Position numbers and translations under genes: made by a program
Part shown: piece by piece, positions 25,248-34,338 of the stretch
How the letters are laid out: every line of letters starts with the position of its first letter
Position numbering within the stretch: position 1 is the stretch's first letter
Assembly: GCA_006226375.1 (NCBI GenBank)
Contig: SBHC01000021.1
Location: 1-49,803, forward strand
Direction of reading: 5' to 3'
Origin: Deltaproteobacteria bacterium
GTDB lineage: Bacteria > Myxococcota_C > UBA6777
DNA: 49,803 nucleotides
The notes under the pieces: model-generated
Seen by the model: the letters and a program-made list of their open reading frames with translations, nothing else
The model's database searches: none
Told to the model about the DNA's origin: nothing

Positions 25248-27953
25248 ATGAAGATCTTTCTCATCGGTCGCGACCTCAGCAACCCCATGATCGAAGGGGC
25301 GACCCTCGTAGAAGTAGCCCACCCTCAAGTCTCTTCCCAACATCTTACGGTTGAAATTCTGGACGAAGGCAGCATCCAAATCACCGATTTGGGTAGCACC
25401 AACGGTACGCGGATCAACCAATCCAAGGACTCCGTTCCTGTCGGTGAGCCCCAAGCGGTCACCTGGGATGATGTCTTGTTCATGGGCTCGTTCCGCTACC
25501 CGCTTCGACGCCTGCAAGAAGAGCACATCCAGGCCCCCATGACCATGACGTTAAGTGATGGTACGGGTCAGTTTACGCCCTTTGTGGTGCAAGCAGCCAG
25601 CCTGCTCACATCCACACATCAATTGGATCAGGAAGGAGACAAGGGAGGACAGGCCAACCTTCGTCCGACCATCTCTCTTTCTCCTGAAGATCTTCCGCTG
25701 TCGGCCATTCTGGATGCGGTGGGCTCCAATGCCTCACCAGCGTCCAGTCCGTCTCATCTAGCTCTCACACCCGTGCCCAAATCAAAGAAGCGCCAAATCG
25801 ACAAGATGCGGCAAACCATATCGCTCGATATGGACGAGTTTAAGGCACAATCGGCCGTTCAGACCATCACATTGGGTCGCGCCGACGACAACAACATCGT
25901 GCTGCCGTTCCCCAGTGTATCGGCCCACCACGCGTGCCTGTACCGTTCGGAAAACAGCCTCGTCATCGCTGACTTGGGAAGCACCAACGGTACCTTCGTC
26001 GACGGGCGTCGCATTCGTCGCCCGACGCAGCTATCTCCCGGCAAGAGGGTTTTGATTGCCAACCACCCGTTGGTGGTCCTGGATGACCTGCAAATTGAGA
26101 TTCAAGGGACCCAAAAGCTTCGGGTTGATGTGGAAGATGTTTGTGTTATCCGAGGAAAACATCGACTCCTCGACAGCGTCTCCGTTTCGTTCAATCCGTA
26201 CGAGATTGTCGCCATTATGGGTCCGTCAGGGTCAGGCAAGAGCACCTTGCTCAAAACACTGACCGGCATCCACAACCCCGAAGAAGGTGAAGTGCGCTAC
26301 AACGGGGTCTCGTTGCACAAGCACTACAACAACTTCCGAGGGACCATCGGCTACGTTCCCCAAGACGACCTCCTCTACAAAGAGCTGACTGTGTTCCAGT
26401 CGGTCATGTACACGGGTCGCATCCGACTACCTCGTGACTGGACCCGCCTGATGATTGAAGAACGAAGCGAGCAAATCCTTCGTCAGTTGGGCCTTTGGGA
26501 ACACCAACACAAGCAAGTGTCTCAGCTCTCTGGTGGTCAGCGCAAACGACTGGTTTTGGCCCAAGAGCTGCTTACAGATCCTCCCCTTCTCTTTTTGGAT
26601 GAACCGACCAGTGGTTTGTCCGCCCGTGACTCCTACAAGGTGCTGGAAATCCTCCGCAAGCTCGCGGACGAGGGCAAGAGCATTTGCCTTGTCATCCACC
26701 AACCCTCCGCCCGCATCTTCGAGATGATGGACCAGCTTCTGCTGCTTACCTATGGCGGAAAGCTCGCCTACTACGGCCCAACAACCCAGGCCTATGACTA
26801 CTTCAAAACCGAAGAGAACCCCGACGAGCTTCTCTTCTGCCTGGAAGAGGAAGACCGCTCCACCGAAGACTGGAAGCAACAATATCTCAATGACTTGCTG
26901 TACAAACAGTACGTCAAAGATAGGATGCAGACCCCTGTCTCCTTGCCCAATCCGAAGATCAATCGGAAGGGGATGTTGAGCCTTGCCTTCCGCCAATGGT
27001 GGCTGTTAAGCAGCCGCTACCTCTTGATAAAAACCAAAGATGTGGTGAACACCGCCCTTCTCTTGACACAAGCCCCGATCATCGCCGGGTTGCTTTGCCT
27101 TCTGCTGATCAAGACCGATGGGACGATCATCGCCAGCACCCTGTTTGATCAGGCCGACCATATCACCCCCATGTTTGTTCTGGGCCTATCGGCTCTGTGG
27201 CTCGGCTGTGCCAATTCAGCACGAGAGATTGTATCCGAACGGGTGATCTACGAACGGGAACGCATGTTAAATCTCAAGCTGTTTCCCTACGTGCTATCGA
27301 AGTTCTCGGTGCTGTTAATCATCAGTGGCATACAAAGCTTGCTCCTGCTTGGGATCTGCAAGCCTTTTCTGCACCTGGAAGGCTCATTTGTTACACAGTT
27401 TGTCCTGCTGTTGTTGACGTCCTGTAGTGGTCTGGGCCTTGGGCTTTTCCTCTCTGCCATTGTGAATTCTTCTGCGTCTGCCGCAAGTATCTTGCCCTTG
27501 ATTCTTCTCCCCCAAATCATTTTTGGGGGATATTTGGTGCCCACACCCAAAACGGACAACCCTGTGGTGAAAACGGCAAGCTACTTAACCATCACTCGGT
27601 GGTCTTTTGCTGCCCTCCTTCAGAGCGAATACCGAGGTTTTAGCGCGCTTAAGAAGTACAAGAAGTTTCGCCTGAACGACGACAACTCCAAGACCTCCGG
27701 CGACAACGAAGACCTCGTCTTTGGCAATTTGTATTGCTATGTAGAAGAACCTACGGTCGAGAATGTAAAATCAACCAAGCCGCTGAGTTCCCTCACCTGG
27801 TTCCGCAATCCCTTTGAAGAGTTTGGGTTTAAGAACCCAACCTCTGAAGGCGCCCTGTGGAAACGACCGCTCTACAAAAACTCGTTCTTGCTTGTGCTTT
27901 GGACCATTCTCTTTCTGATTTGTACGTGGGTTGCCCTGTACCGTCGAGGCTAA
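25248..27953 (+). CDS. FHA-FHA-ABCG-type ABC exporter (single chain)
   Basis: A 901-residue inner-membrane protein. Two N-terminal FHA (phosphothreonine-binding) domains lie at about 1-80 (SSQHL and DLGSTNGT) and 205-285 (GRADDNNIVL, DLGSTNGTFVDGRR). The ABC domain (about 300-520) has Walker A GPSGSGKST, signature LSGGQRKR, Walker B LLFLDEPTSG and the H-loop VIHQP. An ABC2-type membrane domain (about 585-895) follows with six helices. This is the half-transporter order of the ABCG/WHITE group (nucleotide-binding domain first). The FHA domains suggest control by Ser/Thr kinases such as the one at 19826-22096. The substrate is unknown. No strong ribosome binding site (only AGGG). Confidence 0.9.
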   Translation: MKIFLIGRDLSNPMIEGATLVEVAHPQVSSQHLTVEILDEGSIQITDLGSTNGTRINQSKDSVPVGEPQAVTWDDVLFMGSFRYPLRRLQEEHIQAPMTMTLSDGTGQFTPFVVQAASLLTSTHQLDQEGDKGGQANLRPTISLSPEDLPLSAILDAVGSNASPASSPSHLALTPVPKSKKRQIDKMRQTISLDMDEFKAQSAVQTITLGRADDNNIVLPFPSVSAHHACLYRSENSLVIADLGSTNGTFVDGRRIRRPTQLSPGKRVLIANHPLVVLDDLQIEIQGTQKLRVDVEDVCVIRGKHRLLDSVSVSFNPYEIVAIMGPSGSGKSTLLKTLTGIHNPEEGEVRYNGVSLHKHYNNFRGTIGYVPQDDLLYKELTVFQSVMYTGRIRLPRDWTRLMIEERSEQILRQLGLWEHQHKQVSQLSGGQRKRLVLAQELLTDPPLLFLDEPTSGLSARDSYKVLEILRKLADEGKSICLVIHQPSARIFEMMDQLLLLTYGGKLAYYGPTTQAYDYFKTEENPDELLFCLEEEDRSTEDWKQQYLNDLLYKQYVKDRMQTPVSLPNPKINRKGMLSLAFRQWWLLSSRYLLIKTKDVVNTALLLTQAPIIAGLLCLLLIKTDGTIIASTLFDQADHITPMFVLGLSALWLGCANSAREIVSERVIYERERMLNLKLFPYVLSKFSVLLIISGIQSLLLLGICKPFLHLEGSFVTQFVLLLLTSCSGLGLGLFLSAIVNSSASAASILPLILLPQIIFGGYLVPTPKTDNPVVKTASYLTITRWSFAALLQSEYRGFSALKKYKKFRLNDDNSKTSGDNEDLVFGNLYCYVEEPTVENVKSTKPLSSLTWFRNPFEEFGFKNPTSEGALWKRPLYKNSFLLVLWTILFLICTWVALYRRG

Positions 27954-27963
27954 AGCTTCCCAG

Positions 27964-28824
27964 TCAGGTGTAGGCTTTGAGAACAGCCAGCGATTGGTCG
28001 TAGTACCCACCGCCAAACAAGTTCATGTGATTCAGCAGGTGGTAGAGTTGGTAGAGACCAAGCCGCTCTTTGTGGCCTGGTGGAAGAGGGAAGACTTCGT
28101 TGTAGGCGTCATAAAACGATGGCCCAAACCCACCAAACAAGGACGTCATACCAAACTCGGCTTCCCGATGCCCATAGTAAACTGCCGGATCGATCAAGCA
28201 AGGATGTCCTTCCGAATCCACAAGGACGTTCCCGCTCCACAAATCACCATGAAGCAAGCTGGGTGACTCTTCAGAACCTTCAAGAAGTTTGTCGAGATTC
28301 TGCTCCAGAGCGTTCATCCGCTTGCGTAGCTCAGAGGTCGCGAAGCCGTTCTCCTCTGCCAGCTTGAGTTGAAACAACAAGCGGAACTCCCAGAAGAACT
28401 CAGCCCAAGAGAGCCCAGTTTGTTCAGAAGCGTTGAGTTGTGGGGAGGCTCCAAGGTAATTATCTTCGTGCCAACCAAAGTCTGCTTGTGTTTGCCGGTG
28501 GAGTTGAGCAAGTCCTCGGCCAAACTCCTCCATAAACGTCGGTGACTTTTCCCCAGCTTCGATCCATTGCAAGACGATACAGTCATCGTTGACAAACAAA
28601 ACGCCGGGAATGGTTAGGACCTCGGCTTTGGCCAACTCACGTAAGCCGCGGGCCTCTTTCGGGAAAGCCCCACGTAAGCCTGCGTTGTATTTTACAAAAA
28701 CTGTGCGATGGTTATCAAACCAAAGCCTCTCAGCAGCAGAGATACACCCGCCACCCACGGGTTGACGACGCACCAGAGCCGCGCCGAACGCTCGCTCGAT
28801 CGAGGGAATGATGGTGGGATTCAC
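27964..28824 (-). CDS. Fructosamine-3-kinase family protein
   Basis: A 286-residue cytoplasmic kinase of the fructosamine/ribulosamine 3-kinase family, which phosphorylates sugars attached to protein amino groups so that they fall off. Lys45 (FVKY), Glu57, catalytic HGDLWSGN (Asp194, Asn199) and the IDPA metal site (Asp212) are all present. GTG start; the first four bases (GTGA) overlap the stop of the phosphatase gene, so translation is coupled. Last gene of the operon. Confidence 0.9.
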   Translation of the reverse strand: MNPTIIPSIERAFGAALVRRQPVGGGCISAAERLWFDNHRTVFVKYNAGLRGAFPKEARGLRELAKAEVLTIPGVLFVNDDCIVLQWIEAGEKSPTFMEEFGRGLAQLHRQTQADFGWHEDNYLGASPQLNASEQTGLSWAEFFWEFRLLFQLKLAEENGFATSELRKRMNALEQNLDKLLEGSEESPSLLHGDLWSGNVLVDSEGHPCLIDPAVYYGHREAEFGMTSLFGGFGPSFYDAYNEVFPLPPGHKERLGLYQLYHLLNHMNLFGGGYYDQSLAVLKAYT

Positions 28825-29312
28825 GACAAATGATGTTCTTGCACGATGGTGTTGAGCAGGACCGAGCAGGAATCTTCCAAAATATCAATCACGTGTTCAA
28901 AGCCTTCTGGCCCTCCATAATAAGGGTCAGGGACCTCTTGAAAGCTTACGGATTCAGAAAATTCAGCCATTTTGTAGAGTTTGTCTTGGTAACGACCCTC
29001 CTGGTCAAGGTCCTCCATGTCACTGAAGTTGGCGTTGTCCATGGCAATCAGATAGTCGAAGGTTTCAAAGTCTTCGGGATACCTAAGCTGCCTACTGATG
29101 CTGTTCAGTTGGTAGCCACGGCCCTTGCCATGTTTGCGCATACGTTCGTCAGCCCGATCCCCAGCGTGATAGCCAGACGTTCCGGCAGAGTCCACTTCAA
29201 TCTGACCCGAAAGTCCCTGGTCCTCAATGAGCTTAAGCATGACTGCTTCCGCAGTAGCCGAACGGCAAATGTTTCCCAGACAAACAAACAATACGCGGAT
29301 GGGCTCGATCAT
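28821..29312 (-). CDS. Low-molecular-weight protein-tyrosine-phosphatase family
   Basis: A 163-residue protein from ATG 29312; a longer frame upstream lies inside tcdA and has no site. P-loop CLGNICRS (Cys11, Arg17) and the general acid Asp in VPDPYYGG are intact. Members of this family act on phosphotyrosine. The human LMW-PTP-A was also reported as protein-ribulosamine-5-phosphatase, and bacterial members are often next to fructosamine-kinase homologues, as here. Its ATG overlaps the stop of tcdA by 4 bases (ATGA). Confidence 0.9.
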   Translation of the reverse strand: MIEPIRVLFVCLGNICRSATAEAVMLKLIEDQGLSGQIEVDSAGTSGYHAGDRADERMRKHGKGRGYQLNSISRQLRYPEDFETFDYLIAMDNANFSDMEDLDQEGRYQDKLYKMAEFSESVSFQEVPDPYYGGPEGFEHVIDILEDSCSVLLNTIVQEHHLS

Positions 29313-30184
29313 GCTTGCTCTTCTTCCTCTTGTTGAAGAATGTGCCGGACCACAAGACTGGCACAGGTCATGCCGAAGGTTCCTGTGACAAAGCTGGCGG
29401 TCCCGTAAATGAGTCGCCGTTCTTCGCAAGAGTGGAACTCATTCTTTCCACCAGGACAAACACAGCGAAAACCCATGCCTTTGTCGTAAGTCAGCTCCTG
29501 CGGCTCAAGAACAGCCTCGACGGAGAACACAGCAGGGATATCAAACGAACCCTTTGCAGGAAACCCAAACTTCTGTCGAAGGATCTTTCGAACCGACTGA
29601 GCCAAGGGGTCCACCCGTGTCTCGGAGAGGTCAGCGGTTTGGATTTGTGTGGGGTCCATACGGCCGGACGCACCCGTTGAGCAAACAACCGGGATTCCAC
29701 GTTTCTTGCACTCAGCCAACAAGTGACATTTGGCGGTAATGTTATCGATGCAATCGACCACAAAGTCGACGGGTTCGGCCAACAAGGTGTCGGCTGTTGA
29801 TGCGTTGTAGAACTTTTCGATGGGTTCGACTTGAGCCTGTGGGTTGATCAGTTGGAGTCTCTCAGCGAGGATGGCAGCCTTGTACTTTCCGATGTTGCCC
29901 TTCATCGCTTGGAGTTGGCGGTTTGAGTTGGTGATGCAGACCTTGTCAAAGTCGACAAGCTTGATGGTGCCAATTCCACTTCGGATGAGCGATTCTGCAG
30001 CAAAGGAGCCCACACCACCGAGTCCGATGACCATGACGGAAGCATCAAGCAAGCGGCGCATACCTTCGTCACCTACCAATCGCCCCATACGGTCAAAGCG
30101 TCGGTGAAGCCGATACTCATCCTCTTCCAGTCCAAGGTTGACGGGAAAGGGTGACAACGCAGAGTCCACAGATTCAACAGACAT
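29309..30184 (-). CDS. tcdA: tRNA threonylcarbamoyladenosine dehydratase (TcdA/CsdL)
   Basis: A 291-residue E1-like enzyme of the ThiF/MoeB family that dehydrates t6A to cyclic ct6A at tRNA position 37. N-terminal RFDRMGRLVG, nucleotide loop GLGGVGS (54-60), SNRQLQA with the catalytic Arg, and the VVDCIDNITAK and ASGRMDPTQ segments are diagnostic for TcdA rather than ThiF. ATG with GGGGA 7-8 bases upstream. Three bases separate it from tatD upstream. Confidence 0.92.
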   Translation of the reverse strand: MSVESVDSALSPFPVNLGLEEDEYRLHRRFDRMGRLVGDEGMRRLLDASVMVIGLGGVGSFAAESLIRSGIGTIKLVDFDKVCITNSNRQLQAMKGNIGKYKAAILAERLQLINPQAQVEPIEKFYNASTADTLLAEPVDFVVDCIDNITAKCHLLAECKKRGIPVVCSTGASGRMDPTQIQTADLSETRVDPLAQSVRKILRQKFGFPAKGSFDIPAVFSVEAVLEPQELTYDKGMGFRCVCPGGKNEFHSCEERRLIYGTASFVTGTFGMTCASLVVRHILQQEEEEQA

Positions 30185-30187
30185 AAT

Positions 30188-30985
30188 TCAATCCCCAAGA
30201 GCAAACAAAGTTCGAGTGTTTTGAGTAAGTTGAGCCGCGAGTTCTGATGGTTCTTTGCAACGCAAAGCGGCCAGTTCCATCACGATAGGTCTTAAGGCAG
30301 AAGGCTCATTCCACGTAGCATCCCAATGTACAGGGGGCTGGTCTGGTGCATCCGACTCACATAGAAGGCGTGAACCATCCCATCGAGCTGCCGCCTCACG
30401 AAGCTTCCTTCGTTTGGGGTACGTCAACGCGCCACCCAACGACAAGAACAACCCTTCGCGGAGGTATTGTTGTCCCAACTCAAAGCTCCCTGAAAAGCCG
30501 TGCACCATCCCGCCAGCAGAAGGCAAACCGTCTCGTTTGACCCACTGCAAGACGTCTTGATGAGCCTTCACCGCATGAAGGACAACAGGCAGATTGAGGC
30601 TTCGAGCCAAAGCAAGCTGACTCCGGAATGCTTCCACTTGACGTTCCCACGAGCAAGAGGAAACCCGAGAAGACCGGTCCAACCCAAACTCGCCGATTCC
30701 AACAGCGGTACCGTTGGAGTCCCTGACGAACTGGTCTAACGCGTCCAAACCTTGAACCAACTCACCTTGCTCAACTTCTGCCACAAACCAAGGGTGAAGT
30801 CCATAGGTCGCCTTGCATGTTGGGTACAGTTCAACAAGTTTGCGTTGTTGGGGCCACCGTTGGGGGGAGTAGCCAGCAAGAAGGAATCCCTGAACTCCGA
30901 CCTGTTGGGCCCGCTCCAAAATGTCTTCCGCATGATCCAGGATTCGCGGGTCATCGAGGTGACAATGAGCGTCGAACAACTTCAT
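30188..30985 (-). CDS. TatD-family metal-dependent DNase
   Basis: A 265-residue TIM-barrel hydrolase. The metal ligands appear intact: His7 and His9 (DAHCHLD), Glu99 (IGEFGLD), His137 (VVLHAVKAH), His162 (MVHGFSG) and Asp212 (ESDAPD). It is typical of the TatD/YcfH group, implicated in DNA repair or nucleic-acid turnover. Preceded by the aspartic protease gene (26-base gap). Confidence 0.93.
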   Translation of the reverse strand: MKLFDAHCHLDDPRILDHAEDILERAQQVGVQGFLLAGYSPQRWPQQRKLVELYPTCKATYGLHPWFVAEVEQGELVQGLDALDQFVRDSNGTAVGIGEFGLDRSSRVSSCSWERQVEAFRSQLALARSLNLPVVLHAVKAHQDVLQWVKRDGLPSAGGMVHGFSGSFELGQQYLREGLFLSLGGALTYPKRRKLREAAARWDGSRLLCESDAPDQPPVHWDATWNEPSALRPIVMELAALRCKEPSELAAQLTQNTRTLFALGD

Positions 30986-31011
30986 GGCAACCTCATCAAA
31001 CTCAGAGAACG

Positions 31012-31653
31012 TTAGGACGAGCCCTGCTGCAGATCTTTCCGCAGAATCTCCAGGCGAAACTCGCCGGCAGGTCCATCGTATGAGAGATGCGTGTAGCGAA
31101 GGAAGTCGCGACCCAACACGCCCAAGAGACCCTCAAAAGGGTCGTCGGGATTCCCTGTGTGCACCAAGCTTGGAGCCGAGCCAAACTTTCGAACCACTGC
31201 GAACCGCTCTTCCATGTCCACCTGTTGGACCCAAAACGCAAGCTCGGCCCAATACAGTCCCGGAGGAATTCCACCTTCGTCCAGTCCAACGAGGTTCTCG
31301 ACAGACTCCAGGTGAAGGCGCTCTATCACAGCCGTGTTGATCAGGCTGATTTCCGCCCCAGTGTCGAGAAGAAAGGCCCCTCGAATGGGCTCAGGAACAT
31401 CGAACCCGTCAGCTTTTAACTGTTTGGCTCGTACGGAAGGGACAGCCCACTCGGCTTCCACATAAGGACCCAGCGCGCCCAATTCATCGGGGCTTTGGTA
31501 TTGACGCACAATCGAGATGGTCTGTTTGGGCGTGGGCTTGCGCATCTCTGTGAACTTCTTCCGCTCGCGTTGCTTTCGCCCTCGATTCCACTTCGCCATG
31601 GTAGCCCCCACAAAGGTTGTATTGAATGGAAAGGCCTCGACCCGACGAGCCAC
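31012..31653 (-). CDS. Retropepsin-like aspartic protease
   Basis: A 213-residue protein from GTG 31653 (AAGGG 5 bases upstream); an alternative ATG at 31599 gives 195 residues. A basic N-terminal region (AKWNRGRKQRERKK) is followed by the catalytic motif AFLLDTGAEISLIN (Asp97, Thr98, Gly99) and, 80 residues later, the family LLGVLGRDFLRY motif with the psi-loop hydrophobic-hydrophobic-Gly pattern. This is the bacterial gag-polyprotein-like aspartyl protease fold; it would act as a dimer. No signal peptide, so probably cytoplasmic. The substrate is unknown. Confidence 0.85.
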   Translation of the reverse strand: MARRVEAFPFNTTFVGATMAKWNRGRKQRERKKFTEMRKPTPKQTISIVRQYQSPDELGALGPYVEAEWAVPSVRAKQLKADGFDVPEPIRGAFLLDTGAEISLINTAVIERLHLESVENLVGLDEGGIPPGLYWAELAFWVQQVDMEERFAVVRKFGSAPSLVHTGNPDDPFEGLLGVLGRDFLRYTHLSYDGPAGEFRLEILRKDLQQGSS

Positions 31654-31677
31654 ACTCGCCCTTCAAAAATCAATGCC

Positions 31678-34326
31678 TTAATCGTCACTCTTCCCAGGTT
31701 TGAACAAAGGATGTTCACAACGCTTCACATTGCGGAACAACCACGAACCAGGAGCCTGACAAGAATAGACCATATCGGTTAGAACGAGAGGTTGCATCTG
31801 ATCCCGCTTAAGATGCTCAAACACTTCTTTGATGGAGGAAGCGAGATCCACAGAGAGCATCAAGATTTGCTCAGAGACTTTCTCTTTGTCGTAGGTCTGC
31901 AAGGGTGCCTTCTTCACAGCCTTAACCAAGTCATCGGCCATGCTCCTCGACATACCTTGCAGAACCATCACGGGTTGTTGCGCCGGGCCACTCGATGACG
32001 CCTTTACCACCACAGTGTTCATAATTCTATCGGCGTCAAGGTTCTCGATTTCACCGGACCAATTGCTTGAGATTTTCCATGTTAGATCGGGGTGATAAAA
32101 GCCAACAGGGATTTGTTCTCTTAAGAACATTGACAGCGAAGTTTGGTACCGCCCTTGCTCGTAGAACACGCGAGACACAAGCAACCGAATCCCAGGGGTG
32201 TCCGTGTTGGAGAGCAAGAAAGGTTGGAACGATTCAAGAACTTGATGAAGGATGCGGTGGCCAGCCTTCAACAAAGACAGGGAGAGACTGTGTCGAATCG
32301 AGTTGGTCCAAGTCCCTTTGTTTTCAGCGATGGCTTGCAGGCTCTTCTGAAGAGACTTTCGCTCATCTGAGCCACGTTTGAGGGACTGAGCAATCAGGTG
32401 AAGCCTCGCGATGTTCGGCTTTTGGGTGAACTGCATCCGCTTGGCCAGATTTCTGAATTTGAGAAACGAAAGGAACTTCTTCTTTCCCTCGTTGTATTCG
32501 TCTTCGAGCTTCGAGCGCCTACCCTTGTGAGAAGTGGGGGCCAAGCCAAGGCGTATGGGGATGTTCTTCTTCCAGAAAGTCGAGAGCAACGAAAACAGCT
32601 CTCCCCTGTAATAAAGGGTCTGGGTTCCGCTGAACGAAGACAAAGCCTTAAACGACTCCTTGGTTCCACTCGTTCTGGTGATGTCCCCGGTGTAGCTCGA
32701 AGATGGCTTTGCAGTCTTCACCCAAGGAAGAACATCCTCTCGTCCCCATCGCATGGTCGAACGCTTCAGATCAACCACCCAATGGGGTTTCACAACCATT
32801 TGGTCGTTGAAGCTGTGAACTTGGAACACCAGGTTCGAGTTTGCAATCTGAGGGATGGAGATCCCCAGGGCTATCAATCGTTGGTACATGTGGAACCAAA
32901 CCTGGCTCCGAACGGAAGACGACCAGGCCTTAAAGGCTCGTTGGTATTGAAGACCAGGAAGCGGAACGTCGCGCAACATCGAATCCCAGATTAATCGTGT
33001 GACAGCCTCTTTCAGTCGAGCCTTTCCTTTGGCAGAGGTCCTCAAAAGAGACCGCTCCAATGCATCCAGTTTTTTTCGTTTCTGGTTGATCACAAGCTCC
33101 AACTCAGGAAGATAAAACTTGCAGTACGAGTCCCTTGTCATATCAGGGACGTTGTCGGAGCGGCAGGTTCCGAGAGGGTCACAATACTCATCGACTTCGA
33201 CCTGCGTCGTCCGGTAGCGGGGCTGCTTCTTCCACGCCTTGCACTGCTCCATTTGCTTCTGGATATGAAACAGGTTGGCATTGAGCGCCCCACGTTGCTG
33301 GAACAGATGCTCCCGGATGCCAACACCCCACTCGCTGAGAACCATTTGAACCAAACGGCGAAGCTCCTTGGGATGAGCGATGCTTCTCTGAATTTTAAAG
33401 GAGATGGTTCTGCGAAGTCGCCGGTGAAAGAGGGGAAGAAGCATCATCCCTTCCGGCATCTTTGCATCTTCCAACCTTTTCTTCCAAGACAGGGACGCCT
33501 TGACCTGCTCGTCCTCTTGGAGTTTTACATCCTTCCGCAGTAAATCAAGAATGTTGGCGGGCATTGAATAGGAAGCGGAGAGGCCGTTTTCCGATTGAAG
33601 CCATCGCGCCGACTGCAACAAATTCCGCAAGAGCCCCGATTGTTCGGCCTGACACTTCAGAAACGTCTGGACTGCGTTTTTCTCCATCAGGTTGGCCAGG
33701 GTGCGTTTGTACCGGGAGAAAAAGCGAGCTTGCCAACCCCGAGGTTTCTTCAAGACGGTTTCAAAAAGAGAAGGTAGCTTCTTCTGCTGTTTTTCAAACT
33801 CGCGGACTTCATCATTTTTGCTACAGCTGCTGTGAAAGGACATCGAAAACAACCCTGAAGCAAACGTCGACTCGTTCATCCGGAGAGAAGGAACCACAGA
33901 CGCTGCGAGAAACAGGTGCGCGAAGCGATTGCGAGAGACCAAGTCAGGTGTTCCGGTCACGTTCACGCGATGAATGCCTTGATCTTCATCCGTGGCCAGC
34001 CAAACATTGGCTTTGGAACCGTACATCGAAGGCGCAGGCCAGCGATACCACTCGGCATGGGATCGAGCAACTTTGGCGTAGGTTGGCGGCGGAGGAGCGA
34101 GGCGGGTCACTGCAGCCAACAAAGACTGCGAGGCCACATCCTGGAAGGCCGGGATGATCGCAAAGTTGGAGAGCTTGGCGCGACGCTTCGGTTGGCTCAA
34201 TGTCTCCAGCAACAGCCTGGTTCCAAAAGCACCTCCCACCACCAACACAACAAGCAAAAGCCAAAGGACCCATCGAGGCATTGGTTTTTTGGACGCGGGA
34301 GCCGCGGACTGAATTTGTTCTGTCAT
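31678..34326 (-). CDS. Large signal-anchored protein of unknown function
   Basis: An 882-residue protein with GAGGGAACC before the ATG. One N-terminal membrane helix (WVLWLLLVVLVVGGAFG, about 19-35) leaves a basic, Leu/Lys-rich domain of more than 800 residues in the periplasm. The domain has a few cysteines (SSCSKND, KCQAEQ, YCDPLGTCRSD, SCQAPG) that could form disulfides. Mixed helical content and no recognised motif. It begins 12 bases after the lipoprotein gene; the two are likely a functional pair. Confidence 0.75.
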   Translation of the reverse strand: MTEQIQSAAPASKKPMPRWVLWLLLVVLVVGGAFGTRLLLETLSQPKRRAKLSNFAIIPAFQDVASQSLLAAVTRLAPPPPTYAKVARSHAEWYRWPAPSMYGSKANVWLATDEDQGIHRVNVTGTPDLVSRNRFAHLFLAASVVPSLRMNESTFASGLFSMSFHSSCSKNDEVREFEKQQKKLPSLFETVLKKPRGWQARFFSRYKRTLANLMEKNAVQTFLKCQAEQSGLLRNLLQSARWLQSENGLSASYSMPANILDLLRKDVKLQEDEQVKASLSWKKRLEDAKMPEGMMLLPLFHRRLRRTISFKIQRSIAHPKELRRLVQMVLSEWGVGIREHLFQQRGALNANLFHIQKQMEQCKAWKKQPRYRTTQVEVDEYCDPLGTCRSDNVPDMTRDSYCKFYLPELELVINQKRKKLDALERSLLRTSAKGKARLKEAVTRLIWDSMLRDVPLPGLQYQRAFKAWSSSVRSQVWFHMYQRLIALGISIPQIANSNLVFQVHSFNDQMVVKPHWVVDLKRSTMRWGREDVLPWVKTAKPSSSYTGDITRTSGTKESFKALSSFSGTQTLYYRGELFSLLSTFWKKNIPIRLGLAPTSHKGRRSKLEDEYNEGKKKFLSFLKFRNLAKRMQFTQKPNIARLHLIAQSLKRGSDERKSLQKSLQAIAENKGTWTNSIRHSLSLSLLKAGHRILHQVLESFQPFLLSNTDTPGIRLLVSRVFYEQGRYQTSLSMFLREQIPVGFYHPDLTWKISSNWSGEIENLDADRIMNTVVVKASSSGPAQQPVMVLQGMSRSMADDLVKAVKKAPLQTYDKEKVSEQILMLSVDLASSIKEVFEHLKRDQMQPLVLTDMVYSCQAPGSWLFRNVKRCEHPLFKPGKSDD

Positions 34327-34338
34327 CGTTGGTTCCCT

